DNA of 64,000 bases from Chrysolina oricalcia (Eukaryota; Arthropoda; Insecta; Coleoptera; Chrysomelidae). The position numbers were made by a program, and so were the translations under genes. Positions 1-10,624 of this stretch are shown one piece after another; positions within the stretch are counted from its first letter, which is position 1; every line of letters starts with the position of its first letter. The DNA lies in NCBI GenBank assembly GCA_944452925.2, contig OX101817.2, forward strand, positions 67,006,360-67,070,359. Reading direction: 5' to 3'. The notes beneath the pieces were generated by a model. That model did not search any database. It was given only the letters and a program-made list of their open reading frames with translations, and was not told the DNA's origin.

Positions 1-600
1 CGAACGATTCAGTTCTTATTTGTATTATATAATGAAATTCGAACAGAAGATGGGTACCAACAGAAACATTCTAATTCTTATTTATATTGATATTTGTATT
101 AAAATTCGAGCACTTCCCGTCCTAGGTCGGGAAGTGCTACTTTCCCAAAGAAAAAGTGTCCGGGAAGTGAACACTCCCCGGATGGTTGCCGAAAAAGTAC
201 TTTCCCGTATCGAAAACGATACGGGAAAATTTTTGCCGGCTTGTTAACATTTTAGACAGTTATTGAATTCACGCAAACAATATGTAGAATTCCTTAGTTT
301 TTGATAATGCTGATTGCGATTTCAGAAAAAATAGTATGTGTACCTCGTAGTAAAAGCACATTCCCAGACTTCAATGCTTGTTGGCCTCGGCTTAACGCCT
401 CGGCCAACAATTTACATTGTCGTTCGGGAATGTATTGCTTTTACTACAGATACACAATATACTATTCCCGTACCGTTTAGGTCCGAAAACGGTCCGGGAA
501 AGTTCGTTGCTTAGCAACGGACTAAAATACTAGATTAGCGTATTTTGAGGCCTGAAGTTGCTCCGAGAAAGTGGGCATTCTCGAACGATTTCAGAAAAAA
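1..600. repeat. Dispersed dyad-symmetric repeat, copy A
   Basis: Non-coding. Two parts recur elsewhere in the window: bases 1-230 match 53846-53990 in inverted orientation, and bases about 228-600 match 29700-30080 in part inverted, part direct orientation. Around 340-470 there is an extended dyad whose centre is a strong hairpin (about 385-412) reading GGCCTCGG and CCTCGGCC around TTAACG. Short open frames here (for example 20-247) show no recognisable protein. It is probably a non-autonomous mobile element; the superfamily is not identifiable from what I see. Confidence 0.6.
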
Positions 601-609
601 ATAATTAAA

Positions 610-930
610 CACGAAACCACACAAAATGGTGAAATGGGGATGCAGTTTAGGGGTTTAAAACGTTTTTTTGCGAATTGCAGCGAAACGTGGCCTCTTAGCG
701 GAAAATGTTCAATGGCAAAGTTGTAGATAATAAAAAAATCAAAATTTTGCATCGAATACTTTTCAACATAACCTCAAATTAACCGTCAAAATAGCAAAAA
801 ACCGATTTTTCATTATTTAATTTTGTCCTCGCGTATAATTGATTTGATTCACATGAAAATTTGTGAGAATATATCTCTTTTGGTATCAAATGAGCACGAT
901 TTTTTTGCAACTCAGAAGACTACGACGGCG
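610..930. repeat. ~300-bp direct repeat, first copy
   Basis: This segment is repeated in the same orientation at about 2112-2400. Shared landmarks are AATGGTGAAATGGGGATGCA, the phrase ACATAACCTCAAATTAACCG and the start of a TCGCGTATAA motif. The two copies bracket the opposed 21-bp satellite blocks. A further pair, 2030-2110 and 2475-2560, extends the direct repetition on the right. No coding potential is evident. Confidence 0.6.
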
Positions 931-962
931 TACTAGTGCCACTGCAGAAATAAAAATTCTCA

Positions 963-1300
963 TAATTGACACATTTATTCTGTCATTTGACACATTTAAT
1001 CTGTCAATTGACACATTTAATCTGTCAATTGACACATTTAATCTGTCAATTGACACATTCAATCTGTCAATTGACACATTTAATCTGTCAATTGACACAT
1101 TTAATCTGTCAATTGACACATTTAATCTGTCAATTGACACATTTAATATGTCAATTGACACATTTAATCTGTCAATTGACACATTTAATCTGTCAATTGA
1201 TACATTTAATCTGTCAATTGACACATTTAATCTGTCAATTGACACATTTAATCTGTCAATTAACACATTTAATCTGTCAATTGACACATTTAATCTGTAA
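963..1300. repeat. 21-bp tandem satellite, forward block
   Basis: About 16 head-to-tail copies of a 21-bp unit (GACACATTTAATCTGTCAATT) with few substitutions. Because 21 is a multiple of three, all frames stay open and give spurious repeat peptides on both strands. Each unit contains the palindrome TGTCAATTGACA across the junction of neighbouring units. The same unit is present in the opposite orientation at 1734-2020. Confidence 0.95.
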
Positions 1301-1489
1301 AAAAAATTGGATTTGAGGGGGTGAAAAAATTTTTTTTTTGAATAGCCTTTGGCACACCCTTGGATCATTCTAGAAAGATTTCTAGAAATTACTGTTATCG
1401 ATGCAACAACAAAAACAAAAAAACAAATAAAAAGCCAGGTCAGCCAGCAGTTAGCTCATGTTTATTTACTAGTCATGTTCAAACTACCC

Positions 1490-1700
1490 ACTCCGTGGTG
1501 GTCGTGCTGGTAGAGCATTCGCCTCTCAAGCATTGGGTTTTGGGTTCGATTTCTAGCATGGTCATCGGTCTCGTGCACGGCATAACACGTTAAAAGGTGA
1601 GGGTTGCGTCTTCCCTAGCTTGCACAAGTCTCTCGAAGACTTATGGTGGTTCGGCGTAAGGGTGCAACAAGTTGACGGAAGTAAAAATTTCAACAATTCT
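1490..1700 (+). other. tRNA-Glu-like head, probably tRNA-derived SINE
   Basis: Bases about 1493-1565 resemble a tRNA gene: a TCCGTGGTGG start, a D-arm/A-box-like GTGCTGGTAGAGCA, a CTCTCAA anticodon loop (CTC, glutamate) and a B-box-like GGGTTCGATTTC. The acceptor ends do not pair well and the B box departs from consensus, so a working tRNA is unlikely. It is followed by about 130 bp of unrelated sequence, as in a SINE body. It lies almost exactly midway between the two opposed 21-bp satellite blocks. Confidence 0.55.
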
Positions 1701-1733
1701 CATCATGATAATGCTCCAATCACCTCATATTAA

Positions 1734-2020
1734 ATGTGTCAAATGACAGATAAAATGTGTCAATTGACAGATTATATAGTGTCAATTGACAGATTAAATG
1801 TGTCAATTGACAGATTAAATGTGTCAATTGACAGATTAAAAGTGTCAATTGACATATTAAATGTGTCAATTGACAGATAAAATGTGTCAATTGACAGATT
1901 ATAAAGTGTCAATTGACAGATTAAATGTGTCAATTGACAGATTAAATGTGTCAATTGACAGATTAAAAGTGTCAATTGACATATTAATTGTGTCAAATGA
2001 CGGATTAAATGTGTCAAATC
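1734..2020. repeat. 21-bp tandem satellite, inverted block
   Basis: About 13 copies of the reverse complement of the unit at 963-1300 (TGTCAATTGACAGATTAAATG). Some units carry T-to-A or length changes (for example AGATTATAAAGTG), so this block is more diverged. Together with the forward block it forms a large inverted repeat around the tRNA-like segment. Confidence 0.93.
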
Positions 2021-2111
2021 AATGATCATTTCAATTGTTGAAATGTCTACTTTCAATGGGTATATGTGACTTGTGGGTTTATTGATCGTTAAACCGTGTA
2101 AAATTGAGAAA

Positions 2112-2560
2112 AACACTCAAAATGGTGAAATGGGGATGCAGTTTAGGGGTTGAAAATGATTTTTGTGACTTGCTGCAAATCCTGACTCCTAGCCGATAGA
2201 AAATTTGTAAATAATAAAAATTCAAAATGTTCTTTCAGGAACACTTTTTGACATAACCTCAAATTAACCGTCAAAATGACAAAAAAAAACGATTTTCCAG
2301 TATTTTTTTTCGCGTATAAATGATTCAATTCAGATAAAAATTTGTAGATGTATTTTTTATGTCGAATAAGCATGAGTTTTTCGCCAATCAGAAAACTACG
2401 AGTTTTCGAGTTATTCACATTTTAAGAAAAAAATACCCTTATCCTCCACGAACAATTGTTTCGATATTTTCTCGTACTTCGAAATGTCTACTTTCAAATG
2501 GTTTATGTGACTTGGGGTTTTATTGGTCGTTAAACCGCTTGAAATTGAGAAAAATATATC
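2112..2560. repeat. ~300-bp direct repeat, second copy plus extension
   Basis: Bases 2112-2400 repeat 610-930 in the same orientation, and 2475-2560 repeat 2030-2110 (shared AAATGTCTACTTTCAA and TCGTTAAACCG). No coding potential. Confidence 0.55.
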
Positions 2561-4164
2561 TCTGAATCATGATTTTCTCAATATTTTGATTGATTTTCGA
2601 CTTTCTTCATTATATTTATAATAAAAAGTAGTTTATATCAAATTTATCAACAGTAAAAACACAGGTGCTTTTTTTTATCGGATAAATTTCTTTTTGTAAC
2701 GAAATAATTTTGCAAATCAGTAATTTTACGAGAAAAACTGACCGAGACCGAAGGTCTTGCGATTTTGTCAAATGTCACTTTTTCGAGCAAAATTACTGAT
2801 GGAAAAATTGTGAGTTAAAAAGAAATGTATCCTTAAAAGAAAAGCTCGAGTGTTTTTTGGCAAGATAAATAACGACCGAATATAAATTGTCTCCATATTG
2901 ACGCTTTAGTATTTTTTGTAGATTGCGGGATTGCTTTTTCTATATTTTTTTTTTATTTGTTGAGTCGAAACTTCCCCAAAACGACTCATGTTGTAATGTT
3001 TCAGTATCAACTATCAACAATACTTAAATAACCGACAGGGCAGACATTAATGTGACGTAAGCATACTAGATGTAGACGCTAAAGAGGAACAGGCGTTTTT
3101 ATCGGTGATAAAAAACGATGCACCTTTTTTATCGCTGTCAAAATGACAATACAGTCATCTTTAAATGACACATTTTATACAGGAGTTAATTTATCGCATT
3201 AAAATATTTGAATACATCATCCTTCCGGGCCTCAACCTTAGGGGGTGCATGGTGGTGTTTCCAAGACAGCTACTTACTGGTTATGGCGATCAGAAGTCAG
3301 ATTCTGGTGTCACCTTGATCAAATAAAAGACATTTAATAATTCACCAAGGTATTTTCACTTCCACCAATATATTCAAATGATATTGTACCAATATCGATA
3401 AATGTTTTGAGGCCATTATTGCTTCAAGAATATTTCAGCAATACAATTTTTGAAATGTCTAAACAATATTTGACCAAAATCGCAAAATGTTCACATTTTA
3501 CTTCTCGACAATTTGACGTTTGAATGTTATAGACCGTCAGATAACGACAGATTTTGCTGACTCATTTTCTCTCTTTTGGGATTTCAACTACTGGAAATTA
3601 TGTCAGTGTTGAGCCCAAAAAATGAAATTTCAGCGATCGGACGTGTGCTAGCCATATAGAAAATTCATTTTCCTTTTGAAGAATTTTTTTTTTCATTTTC
3701 TCGTTTATGGCATTTTAACACATGAATAGGTATAACAATCTAATAGTGAAAAACCAAAGCCATAAGGGGCGTGATCTTGTGAAAAAATAGTTGGTAGCTG
3801 ATGCATTTTCTCGCTTATGGCAATCAACAGAATGAAATTTAATATCGTTAGGAACCCGAAAAAAATTTCCCATAAGCCGGTCAGCTGTTGAATATATTTT
3901 CCAGAAAATTTTTTTCGTTTTCCGGCAAACTTTCTTGTTTATGGCATTTGAACCATATGATTCTGTTCATGGATAAACATCATAATAAAATTCCCATAAG
4001 CTTTGCATGTACCTCAAGAAAAGCTATAAGTTGTAAAGTTGTAGGAAAATTTGTGGAAATTTTTTCATTTTTTTGCAGATGGGAATTGGCATGTGAGAAG
4101 AAAATAGTATTTCAAGACCAGAAAAAAAAGCCATGTGTCGGAAACATGATATCGATGTTTTATA
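2561..4164. other. Non-coding AT-rich region with one dyad
   Basis: No gene is supported. Around 2690-2810 there is an imperfect dyad (TAATTTTACGAGAAAAACTGA against TTTTTCGAGCAAAATTACTG) centred on GACCGAGACCGAAGGTC, similar in design to other dyads in the window. Between 3690 and 4000 the phrase TTTATGGCATTT or a variant recurs three times with CCCATAAG motifs, suggesting a very diverged short tandem repeat. Confidence 0.4.
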
Positions 4165-4991
4165 CAGTGTGGCCCATTTAAAATGGAAGCACCCTTATAA
4201 ATCATACTTTTTTCAACCGATTGGAATGCTTTTTTTTTCATTAGGTAGATAATCAAAAAGTCCACTGGGACACCAAATTTCATGAATAAATCTTCATTTT
4301 CAGGGCCAACTATTCTTTTCTTTTCGAGATAAAAAACTGAAAAATTTATTAGCAATATTTTGAGAAGAAATCAGACTACACCTCTGGAATTTCTACTCTT
4401 ATCCAAAATTCAGAATACACCACTGGATTCAGGGAGTCTCAAAATATCACTGAAAATAATTTCATTAAAATTTATTGATAAATAATAATGAAAAATCATT
4501 AAATAAAATTATATTTTCATCAAATTCCATCAACACATTTTTCAAATTTTGTTATCCTGTAATTTTCTTATTTATGAATAGATGTTTATGATAAACTGAC
4601 CAGTGATATTTCGAGACTTCTTGGTGTATTCCAAATTTTGATAAGAGTTCTGAAATTAAATTGGTGGGTTAATTAACCGGCATATTTTTAAAATTTCATT
4701 TTTTTATTTTTTATAATTTTCTTATTGATGGACGAGTTTCAACAAACTTTCAACAAGAACTATTTAAAAATGTCGCGAATCCAGTGGATTGGTGAGATTT
4801 CTTCTAAAAAAATAATATTAGATTTTTAACCTTGAAAAATGAGAACAGTTGGCACAGAAAATGAAGAATTACTCATTAAATTTGGTGTCCTGATGGACTT
4901 TTTGAATGTCTACCTATTGAAAAAAAATCTTTCCAATCGGTTGAAAAATAAAGTTTGATATGAGTGCTTCCATTTTAAATGGGTCACAATG
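4165..4991. mobile_element. Foldback MITE, Tc1/mariner-like ends
   Basis: An 827-bp non-coding element whose ends are inverted repeats of about 190 bp (start CAGTGTGGCCCATTTAAAAT, end ATTTTAAATGGGTCACAATG). The left end is preceded by TA, suggesting the TA target duplication typical of Tc1/mariner elements; the right-hand duplication is degenerate (CA). There is no transposase inside. The interior contains further self-complementary AT-rich sequence. Confidence 0.75.
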
Positions 4992-5299
4992 CATAAATAA
5001 ATACAACTATTTGAAAATTCTGCTGCGAGAAATTAGTAAAGATAAAATTGCTCATTTCTTCCTCCATGGGATTTGGCATATGCATTGCAAACTTCATTCT
5101 GAGGCCATAAAAAAAGTCTGAAGTATGAAAGTATTATTGGAACCAAATAATTTATTTTTTTAAATAATTTTTTATAGAGTGAAAAAAATAGTTATGGGCA
5201 TTATTGTGACAAACTGATAGGGGTTGTAAAGACAATTCAAGCAATTTTGCGTCAACCCCTATAAGTTAAATATCTTAACTGCGTAATTCCCCCACGCCT

Positions 5300-5459
5300 A
5301 CTGGCTTGCTGTGTCATAATCGGATGATCATTCGAATTTGAATACGGAACATCAGATTTTTTAAATAATGTGATTATGCCCTTTATACCTGTTTATTGTG
5401 ACTATGTGACACGATGTGGCGAATCAAAATTCACAAAAAAGTGAAAACAGCAAGCCAGT
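5300..5459. mobile_element. Possible short MITE
   Basis: A perfect 13-bp inverted repeat (ACTGGCTTGCTGT at 5300-5312, ACAGCAAGCCAGT at 5447-5459) encloses about 160 bp without coding potential. No clear target-site duplication was found, so this is a weak call. Confidence 0.35.
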
Positions 5460-6088
5460 GTGCGCAGGAATATAATAACCACTAGTTCGTTTCCCCACCA
5501 CCTTAGAGGCAGAGCTTCCGGCGCGTTTTTTTCATAGTGGACTGTCCTTCAGGTCTAGTTCACCTTTTATAAGTGAAAGTTCCAGAATAATAAATTGCTT
5601 CTATGTCTAAATGAAAAATCGAACTCATTTCCAGATTAGAAGCAGTTCTGGACCATAGGTTGAAATCGATTTGCAGTGTCTTCGGTACAATTCAAATGGT
5701 GAACAGAAGGAAATGTAATATTTTGTTGGTTCCTGCGTATCCTAGGAACCATATCACATTGGATATGTGTGCACAAGTCTCTCATGTCGTAGCACTGGAC
5801 TTACAAGTACCGTTGTGACCTAAGATGGGCTGATCTTTTAGTTTATCATTCTCGGTTTCTCTAACCCATAACATAGGTTCCTTGGAATTTCTGAAAATAT
5901 TTGAAACCCCAAAAAATTCTGTTCTTCAATGGATTGATGAATCTCAAGGGTTTTCAACTGACCCCCTGCTCCATTAAAAAAATTGGGTGAATGACTGTCA
6001 CCTTGAGGGGGGTGCAGGAGGGGTGATTTTTTTATGTCACAGAGTGTCTTTTCGAAAACATAACTAGATGTTTTTCTTAAAAAATAAT
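5460..6088. other. Non-coding region
   Basis: No gene, RNA or clear repeat is supported. GC content is slightly higher around 5500-5530 and 5990-6020 but without a recognisable element. Confidence 0.3.
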
Positions 6089-6346
6089 ACGAGGGCTGTT
6101 TGGTAACTCCGTGACTATTTGAATAAAGAAAAAAAAAATTGGCAAATAAGCGTTTTATTTTTCAACATAATCTCCTTTTAGATCAATACATTTAGTCCAG
6201 CGTTTTTCCAGTTTTTTTATTCCTTCCAAATAATAGGTTTTCTCAAGGCCCTCAAAATAGGCGTTTGTTTCGGTTATAACCTCTTCATTCGACCCAAATC
6301 TCTTACCACCCAGCCATTTCTTCAGGTTTGGGAAAAGAAAATAGTC
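6089..6346 (-). pseudogene. mariner transposase, C-terminal remnant
   Basis: On the minus strand, codons from 6346 to the stop at 6155-6157 read as the end of a mariner-family transposase: DYFLFPNLKKWLGGKRF near the start and GDYVEK at the stop. In mariner proteins the D of this motif is the third acidic residue of the DD34D triad. Downstream of the stop, the plus-strand sequence ACGAGGGCTGTTTGGTAACT (6089) looks like a mariner terminal inverted repeat. Everything upstream of the third catalytic Asp is missing, so this is a 5'-deleted remnant of about 260 bp. Confidence 0.85.
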
Positions 6347-6630
6347 TCAGCTCAGATTCAAGATATAGCCGAAAAGGGAAATAAAATGTCGAAAATTTTG
6401 AAATTGCAGAAGTTCAATTTGAGAACGGTTAGAGATAGACCAATTCTGCGATGGCCAATCGATTCAAAATGGTCGAATCAGTTCTGTGAATTTCAGAAAA
6501 TTGAAAAATGAAAATCACTCGTGAAATATTCAAAAGAAATCAGGAATAATACAAAATATTCAGATTCACTTGAAAATCGCGCTTGATTCAAGATATAGCC
6601 AAAAAAGCAAGGGGGAAGCAACTGTTTCAA
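6347..6630. other. Non-coding flank with a short direct repeat
   Basis: GATTCAAGATATAGCC occurs at about 6356 and again at about 6586. No further feature is supported. Confidence 0.3.
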
Positions 6631-6715
6631 TGTTGTGTTCCTACAACGGGAACCGTATAAATACGCGCGACCTTTATGTTAATAGTAATAAACGTATTTA
6701 TTTATTCCAACAACA
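6631..6715 (+). repeat. Possible very short solo LTR
   Basis: An 85-bp segment begins TGTTGTGTTCC and ends CCAACAACA, so its ends are TG...CA and inversely related (TGTTG/CAACA). It contains a TATA-like CGTATAAATACG and an AATAAA. This resembles a miniature LTR, but no target duplication or partner LTR was seen. It directly precedes the palindromic element at 6777-7303. Confidence 0.3.
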
Positions 6716-6776
6716 ATACAAATACAAATAAATGTAAAATACTTTCGAAAATATAGTGCACAGTTTATTTTCAGTT

Positions 6777-7303
6777 GTACGAAGGCGTAGAAGAGCCACG
6801 GTTTTTTCCCATTTTTAATCCCGACTTCTATCTCGGGATCTCGAGATCCTGACATCTAAGTCGGGATCCCGACTTCTATCTCGGGATCTCGAGATCCCGA
6901 CATCTAAGTCGGGATCCCGACTTCTATCTCGGGATCTCGAGATCCCGACATCTAAGTCGTGATTCCGACTTCTATCTCGGGATCTCGAGATCCCGACATC
7001 TAAGTCGGGATCCCGACTTCTATCTCGGGATCTCGAGATCCCGAGATAGAAGTCGGGATTTCGGCTGTATCGCCTATATCTACTCTTTGTAGTCAACTTC
7101 AGTCGTCACTCGTCAGTCTTTACACTCTTTGTCGGGATCTCGAGATCCCGAGATAGAAGTCGGGATCCCGACTTAGATGTCGGGATCTCGAGATCCCGAG
7201 GTAGAAGTCGGGATCCCGACTTAGATGTCGGGATCTCGAGATCCCGAGATAGAAGTCGGGATTAAAAATAGGAAAAAACCGTGGCCCTTCTACGCCTTCG
7301 TAC
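6777..7303. mobile_element. Foldback element built of 48-bp palindromic repeats
   Basis: Terminal inverted repeats (GTACGAAGGCGTAGAAG at left, its complement ending at 7303) continue inward through GCCACGG and AATCCCGACTTCTATCTCGG. Each arm consists of tandem 48-bp units (about four in the left arm, about three in the right) that contain GGGATCTCGAGATCCC and GTCGGGATCCCGAC, both perfect palindromes. The arms meet around a ~100-bp unique centre (7035-7135). Open frames on the minus strand are by-products of the 48-bp (16-codon) period. Confidence 0.85.
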
Positions 7304-7589
7304 AGTTGTACATTAGAGCACAACAAAGAATAGTCTTCCACTTACCCGAAACAAAGCTTGTGTAATTCTAAAGTCCCTGGCGACCGAGCTTCGCTAAGGT
7401 TTTTTCGTAACATAGTGATTTTTGGGAGATTATACAGAAAAGAATCACATATTCATAGCATATGAATATATTGCAATCTTACCTTCATATGAACTGCAGT
7501 CATTAGAATAAAAAGAAAAACATGAATGCTTTGTTGTTAAAAAGCTACAGATTGGACAGAAACCATGTTGCGCACAGTTGATCCACATG

Positions 7590-7591
<2 letters not shown>
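7304..7591. other. Non-coding region
   Basis: No supported gene; ends in a (TA)n tract. Confidence 0.3.

Positions 7592-7643
<52 letters not shown>
7592..7643. repeat. (TA)n microsatellite, probable LINE 3' tail
   Basis: About 25 uninterrupted TA dinucleotides. It lies exactly at the 3' side of the minus-strand LINE that ends just to its right, consistent with a microsatellite tail as seen for the other LINEs in this window. Confidence 0.9.
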
Positions 7644-7645
<2 letters not shown>

Positions 7646-9067
7646 TTATTTAGTTGAAAAACTAATTCATTTACAATAGTAAATACAATGTCACCTTATG
7701 AATAAAATAAAATTAACATGAAAAAATACAGTCTGATTAAAAATTCACACGTATAAATAAAAAGTTACCTAAAAAAGTCATACATAAAAATATACTAATT
7801 TTTCATACGGTAATCGTTCAATCGTCTTTTGAATGTATTTATCGAACCACTCTCTTTAATTTCTTGTGGGAGGTCATTAAAACAATCTACTCCTTTATAA
7901 AATAAAGAATTATGTGTACTTTTCTTTTTATACTTTTCGATTTTTATGTTGTTTTTGTTTCTTGTATTGTACTCGTGTATTTCAGCCACATAAGTTAATT
8001 TATTCTGTAGATATACAGGTGAATATCCAGTTTTGATTTTGAATATGAAAATTAGTGTTTGGAACTCGACGAGTTTCTTCACTGGTAGCCATTGAAGTGT
8101 TAGCAACATATTTGATATTGGTGTTATTCTCGAACATTGTAAAATTATTCGCATAGCACGATTCTGCATCTTTTGTAGTCTGTTTATTTCATTTTGATTG
8201 AGAAAAAACAGAATGGTAGAACAATAATTCAAATGAGGAAGGATTATGGAGTTGTATATTAATAATTTAGACCACTGGCTAAGATATGGGGAACATCTTC
8301 TTAAATAGTTGATTTTGTAAGCTACTGTTTTAATAACCTGATTAGCATGTTCCTTGAATTTTAATATACTGTCAATAGTTACACCCAAGTACACGAATTT
8401 GTTTACCTTTTCTATATCACTGTCATTCAATCTTAGAAGTAGGTTTTCATTTTTATGATCTTTACGTTTCCCTAATAACATCCATTTTGTTTTATTAACG
8501 TTCACCTTTAGCAGATTTGCACCCTTTCAAGACCAGCGTTCATAGTATCAACACACTCTTGTACATCTTCACTACTAAAGTACAGTAGGGTGTCGTCGGC
8601 AAATAAGTGAATTTTACATTCTTCTGCTATGGTTACAATGTCATTTAGATATATGAGGAAAATCGATGGTCCCAAAATAGACCCTTGAGGCACACCTATA
8701 TTATTTTGCATTTTATCTGAATAAAATTCATCTAATTTTAACCTTTGCTGTCTATTGCTTAGATAATTCATGATCTAGTTTAGTGTTATTCCATCAATAC
8801 CTACGCTTTCAATCTTTCTAATCAGTCTGCATCTATCTACAGTTTCAAATGCCATTTGAAGGTCAAGAAATACTGCAATAGTATACTGATCATTTTCTTC
8901 CAATCTGTTAAAACACATTGTAACGCAGTTTCACAACTATGTTTGCTCCGAAAACCCGATTGATTTTCACATAGGACTTTACTGCCCTCCAAATAATCCA
9001 CTATTTGCTCATATACAGCCTTTTCCAATACTTTAGCTGTAGCATTAATCATGTATATTGGTCTCAA
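7644..9067 (-). pseudogene. LINE reverse transcriptase, broken (CR1/Jockey-like)
   Basis: Three minus-strand frames join into one LINE ORF2 C-terminal half. 9067-8837 carries the start of the RT domain (LRPIYM-like block, ENQSGFRSKHSCETAL). 8771-8508 carries GVPQGSILGP and the catalytic FADDT (the YADD box with Y replaced by F). 8505-7795 carries the thumb and C-terminal region (VYLGVTID, LPHLNYC). At least one frameshift lies near 8830-8880 and a stop at 8508, so the element cannot be autonomous. The endonuclease and ORF1 are missing or unrecognisable. Clade assignment is tentative. Confidence 0.85.
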
Positions 9068-9083
9068 TTGAATAGCTTGGTTT

Positions 9084-9860
9084 GTTATTATCTATTAGTT
9101 TCCACAATATTGTTAGGCCATCTTCAGATTCATAAAAATTATAAATTTTTGAATAATGGTCTCTTTTTCGAGGTTTTCCCGGAAATGCACCGATCTGGTA
9201 GTATAGAAAACCGTTTTGAAAGTTTTAAAATTCTCTACAAAAGTTCCATTGACTGTAAAACGATTCTTTATTACGGTTTTCATTTACAAACTATCTTTTA
9301 AAAAGTAGTATGGGCCGTTTACGTCTTTTATTTTGTGTGAAAGGAGCCTCTTATTTTTATATACAGCTTGGCTTATAATGAGGGAAACATTTTGAAGTTT
9401 TAACCTTTGGATACTTTCGGCGGGAACGTCAGAAACATAACCTCCAATAAAAGTTAGAAGTAATATTTTACTCACTTGAAGGATAGTCAATAATCTAGGA
9501 TAAATCACTGGTTCCACAATTACACTAAAGTCTTTCAACAATTTCACGAAATAACTAGTAACAATGACACCTACTAACCAACGCTTAAGTGTCTAGCTAT
9601 CAGTACCAAAGCACTCTACACATTACACCTACAAACTACACCTCGCAGGCAATATCTAAATGAATTAAAAAGTCACTTTTGGCTTGGATGAACTGTTTTC
9701 CAATTTACGAAAACACTACGCGATATAAGGATCGCGAAAAGTAACTGAAACACTAATATTCCACAACAAACTGAAATAGGAAATCAAAGGGTCGCTTCTC
9801 GATTCCAAAACATCCCCTCCGAACGAGCGTTGCTATGGATACGACGCCGACGCGCCTACA
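9084..9860 (-). other. Unclassified segment with an 87-codon frame
   Basis: A minus-strand frame (9547-9284) of 87 codons has no family I recognise. Its mRNA-sense upstream sequence (9850-9550) is comparatively GC-rich near 9790-9850 with CpG (GACGCCGACGCGCC), like a LINE 5' UTR or an internal promoter. It is immediately upstream, in the same orientation, of the broken LINE at 7644-9067, so it may be that element's 5' part after internal deletion. A CAAGTGAGT at 9479-9471 (minus) resembles a splice donor, so a host 5' exon is an alternative. Confidence 0.3.
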
Positions 9861-10191
9861 GAACGATTTGAAAGTTTTATTTCATCATGTAAAATATAGT
9901 ATATTACGTTACTAGTGTGGAAAGTGACAAGTAATGTATATTTTCACTTTACTTTGAGAATTTAAGAGTTTTACAAAGAAAAGTAATAATTGAACAAGAT
10001 TACTGCTTAGAATTGTAGAAATTAAATTATTATTATAACAATTATTAAATTTCAATGGACATATTTCTCTCTGTTATTTGTACACTATGTACAGTAGTAA
10101 ACTCGATATCAGTTTCTCGAAGAGTGACGGCTTCGAAGTACTGCTGTGGCACCCATAATTTTATTGGTAATATTTAACCTGTAGGTAGCAG

Positions 10192-10193
<2 letters not shown>
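9861..10193. other. Non-coding AT-rich region
   Basis: No supported feature. Confidence 0.3.

Positions 10194-10243
<50 letters not shown>
10194..10243. repeat. (TA)n microsatellite
   Basis: About 24 TA units; left boundary of the hammerhead-containing inverted repeat at 10260-10620. Confidence 0.9.
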
Positions 10244-10247
<4 letters not shown>

Positions 10248-10307
10248 CAGAAAAGATTTATCGAGGGGCTATATATGAAAATATATAACCCTCAAATTGT
10301 TGTGCAA

Positions 10308-10348
10308 CCGTAGACACGTGTTTCGAGCTTAAGCTCTCATGAGTACGG
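10308..10348 (-). ncRNA. Hammerhead ribozyme motif, core-mutated copy
   Basis: Minus strand: stem I CCGTA/TACGG (perfect), core CTCATGA, stem II GAGC-TTAA-GCTC, GAAA, palindromic stem III CACGTG, then TC before stem I. It differs from the opposite-strand copy at the third core base (G to C in CUGANGA). That G is invariant in active hammerheads, so this copy is probably dead. Confidence 0.75.
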
Positions 10349-10529
10349 TAAAATCAAGTAGGATTGTCACGCTGGTAGCTATAGCTGCCTCCGTGGCGAC
10401 GTTAGTTGTTGCCTTGTAAGCACAAAGTCTTCTAACCGAAGCCACAAATGTGTGGTTGGCTTCCTGTTGTTGACTTCCTTTGTTTCTATTTTTACATCCA
10501 AGTGTTGTACATCTTCGCACTTGATTTTA

Positions 10530-10570
10530 CCGTACTGATGAGAGCTTAAGCTCGAAACACGTGTCTACGT
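10530..10570 (+). ncRNA. Hammerhead ribozyme, type I, intact core
   Basis: All elements are present in order: stem I 5' strand CCGTA (10530-10534), core CTGATGA (10535-10541), stem II GAGC-TTAA-GCTC (10542-10553), GAAA (10554-10557), CACGTG (10558-10563), then TC with the predicted cleavage after C10565, and stem I 3' strand TACG (10566-10569). Stem III has no loop but is a self-complementary hexamer, as in the short-stem-III hammerheads of Penelope-like elements and retrozymes, which are thought to act as dimers. Activity is inferred, not shown. Confidence 0.85.
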
Positions 10571-10617
10571 TTGCACAACAATTTGAGGGTTATACCCAAA
10601 AACTTTCCTCTTTATAT

Positions 10618-10624
<7 letters not shown>

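Larger units (their letters stand above)
10260..10620. mobile_element. Inverted-repeat unit carrying two hammerhead motifs
   Basis: The ends are inverted repeats (CCTCAAATTGTTGTGCAA... at left, TTGCACAACAATTTGAGG at right) that include a hammerhead motif on each side, in opposite orientations. The ~180-bp interior (10349-10529) shows no protein family. (TA)n tracts flank both sides (10194-10243 and 10625-10671). Architecture and neighbours suggest a Penelope-like-element terminal repeat or a retrozyme-like derivative. Confidence 0.6.

Noticed and set aside
863..1368. Repeat-peptide frames (DTFNLSI, DRLNVSI) on both strands
   Set aside because: Produced by the 21-bp satellite (7 codons); mirrored on both strands.
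1490..1570. Functional tRNA-Glu gene
   Set aside because: Acceptor stem does not pair and the B box is altered; a tRNA-derived repeat is more likely.
963..2020. CRISPR array
   Set aside because: Units are contiguous 21-bp repeats without unique spacers, in a eukaryotic context.
6815..7341. Arg/Ser/Asp-rich (SRDRSRDPD) frames resembling an SR protein
   Set aside because: The 48-bp palindromic unit equals 16 codons; composition results from the GATC-rich palindrome, and the frames end at the element boundary.
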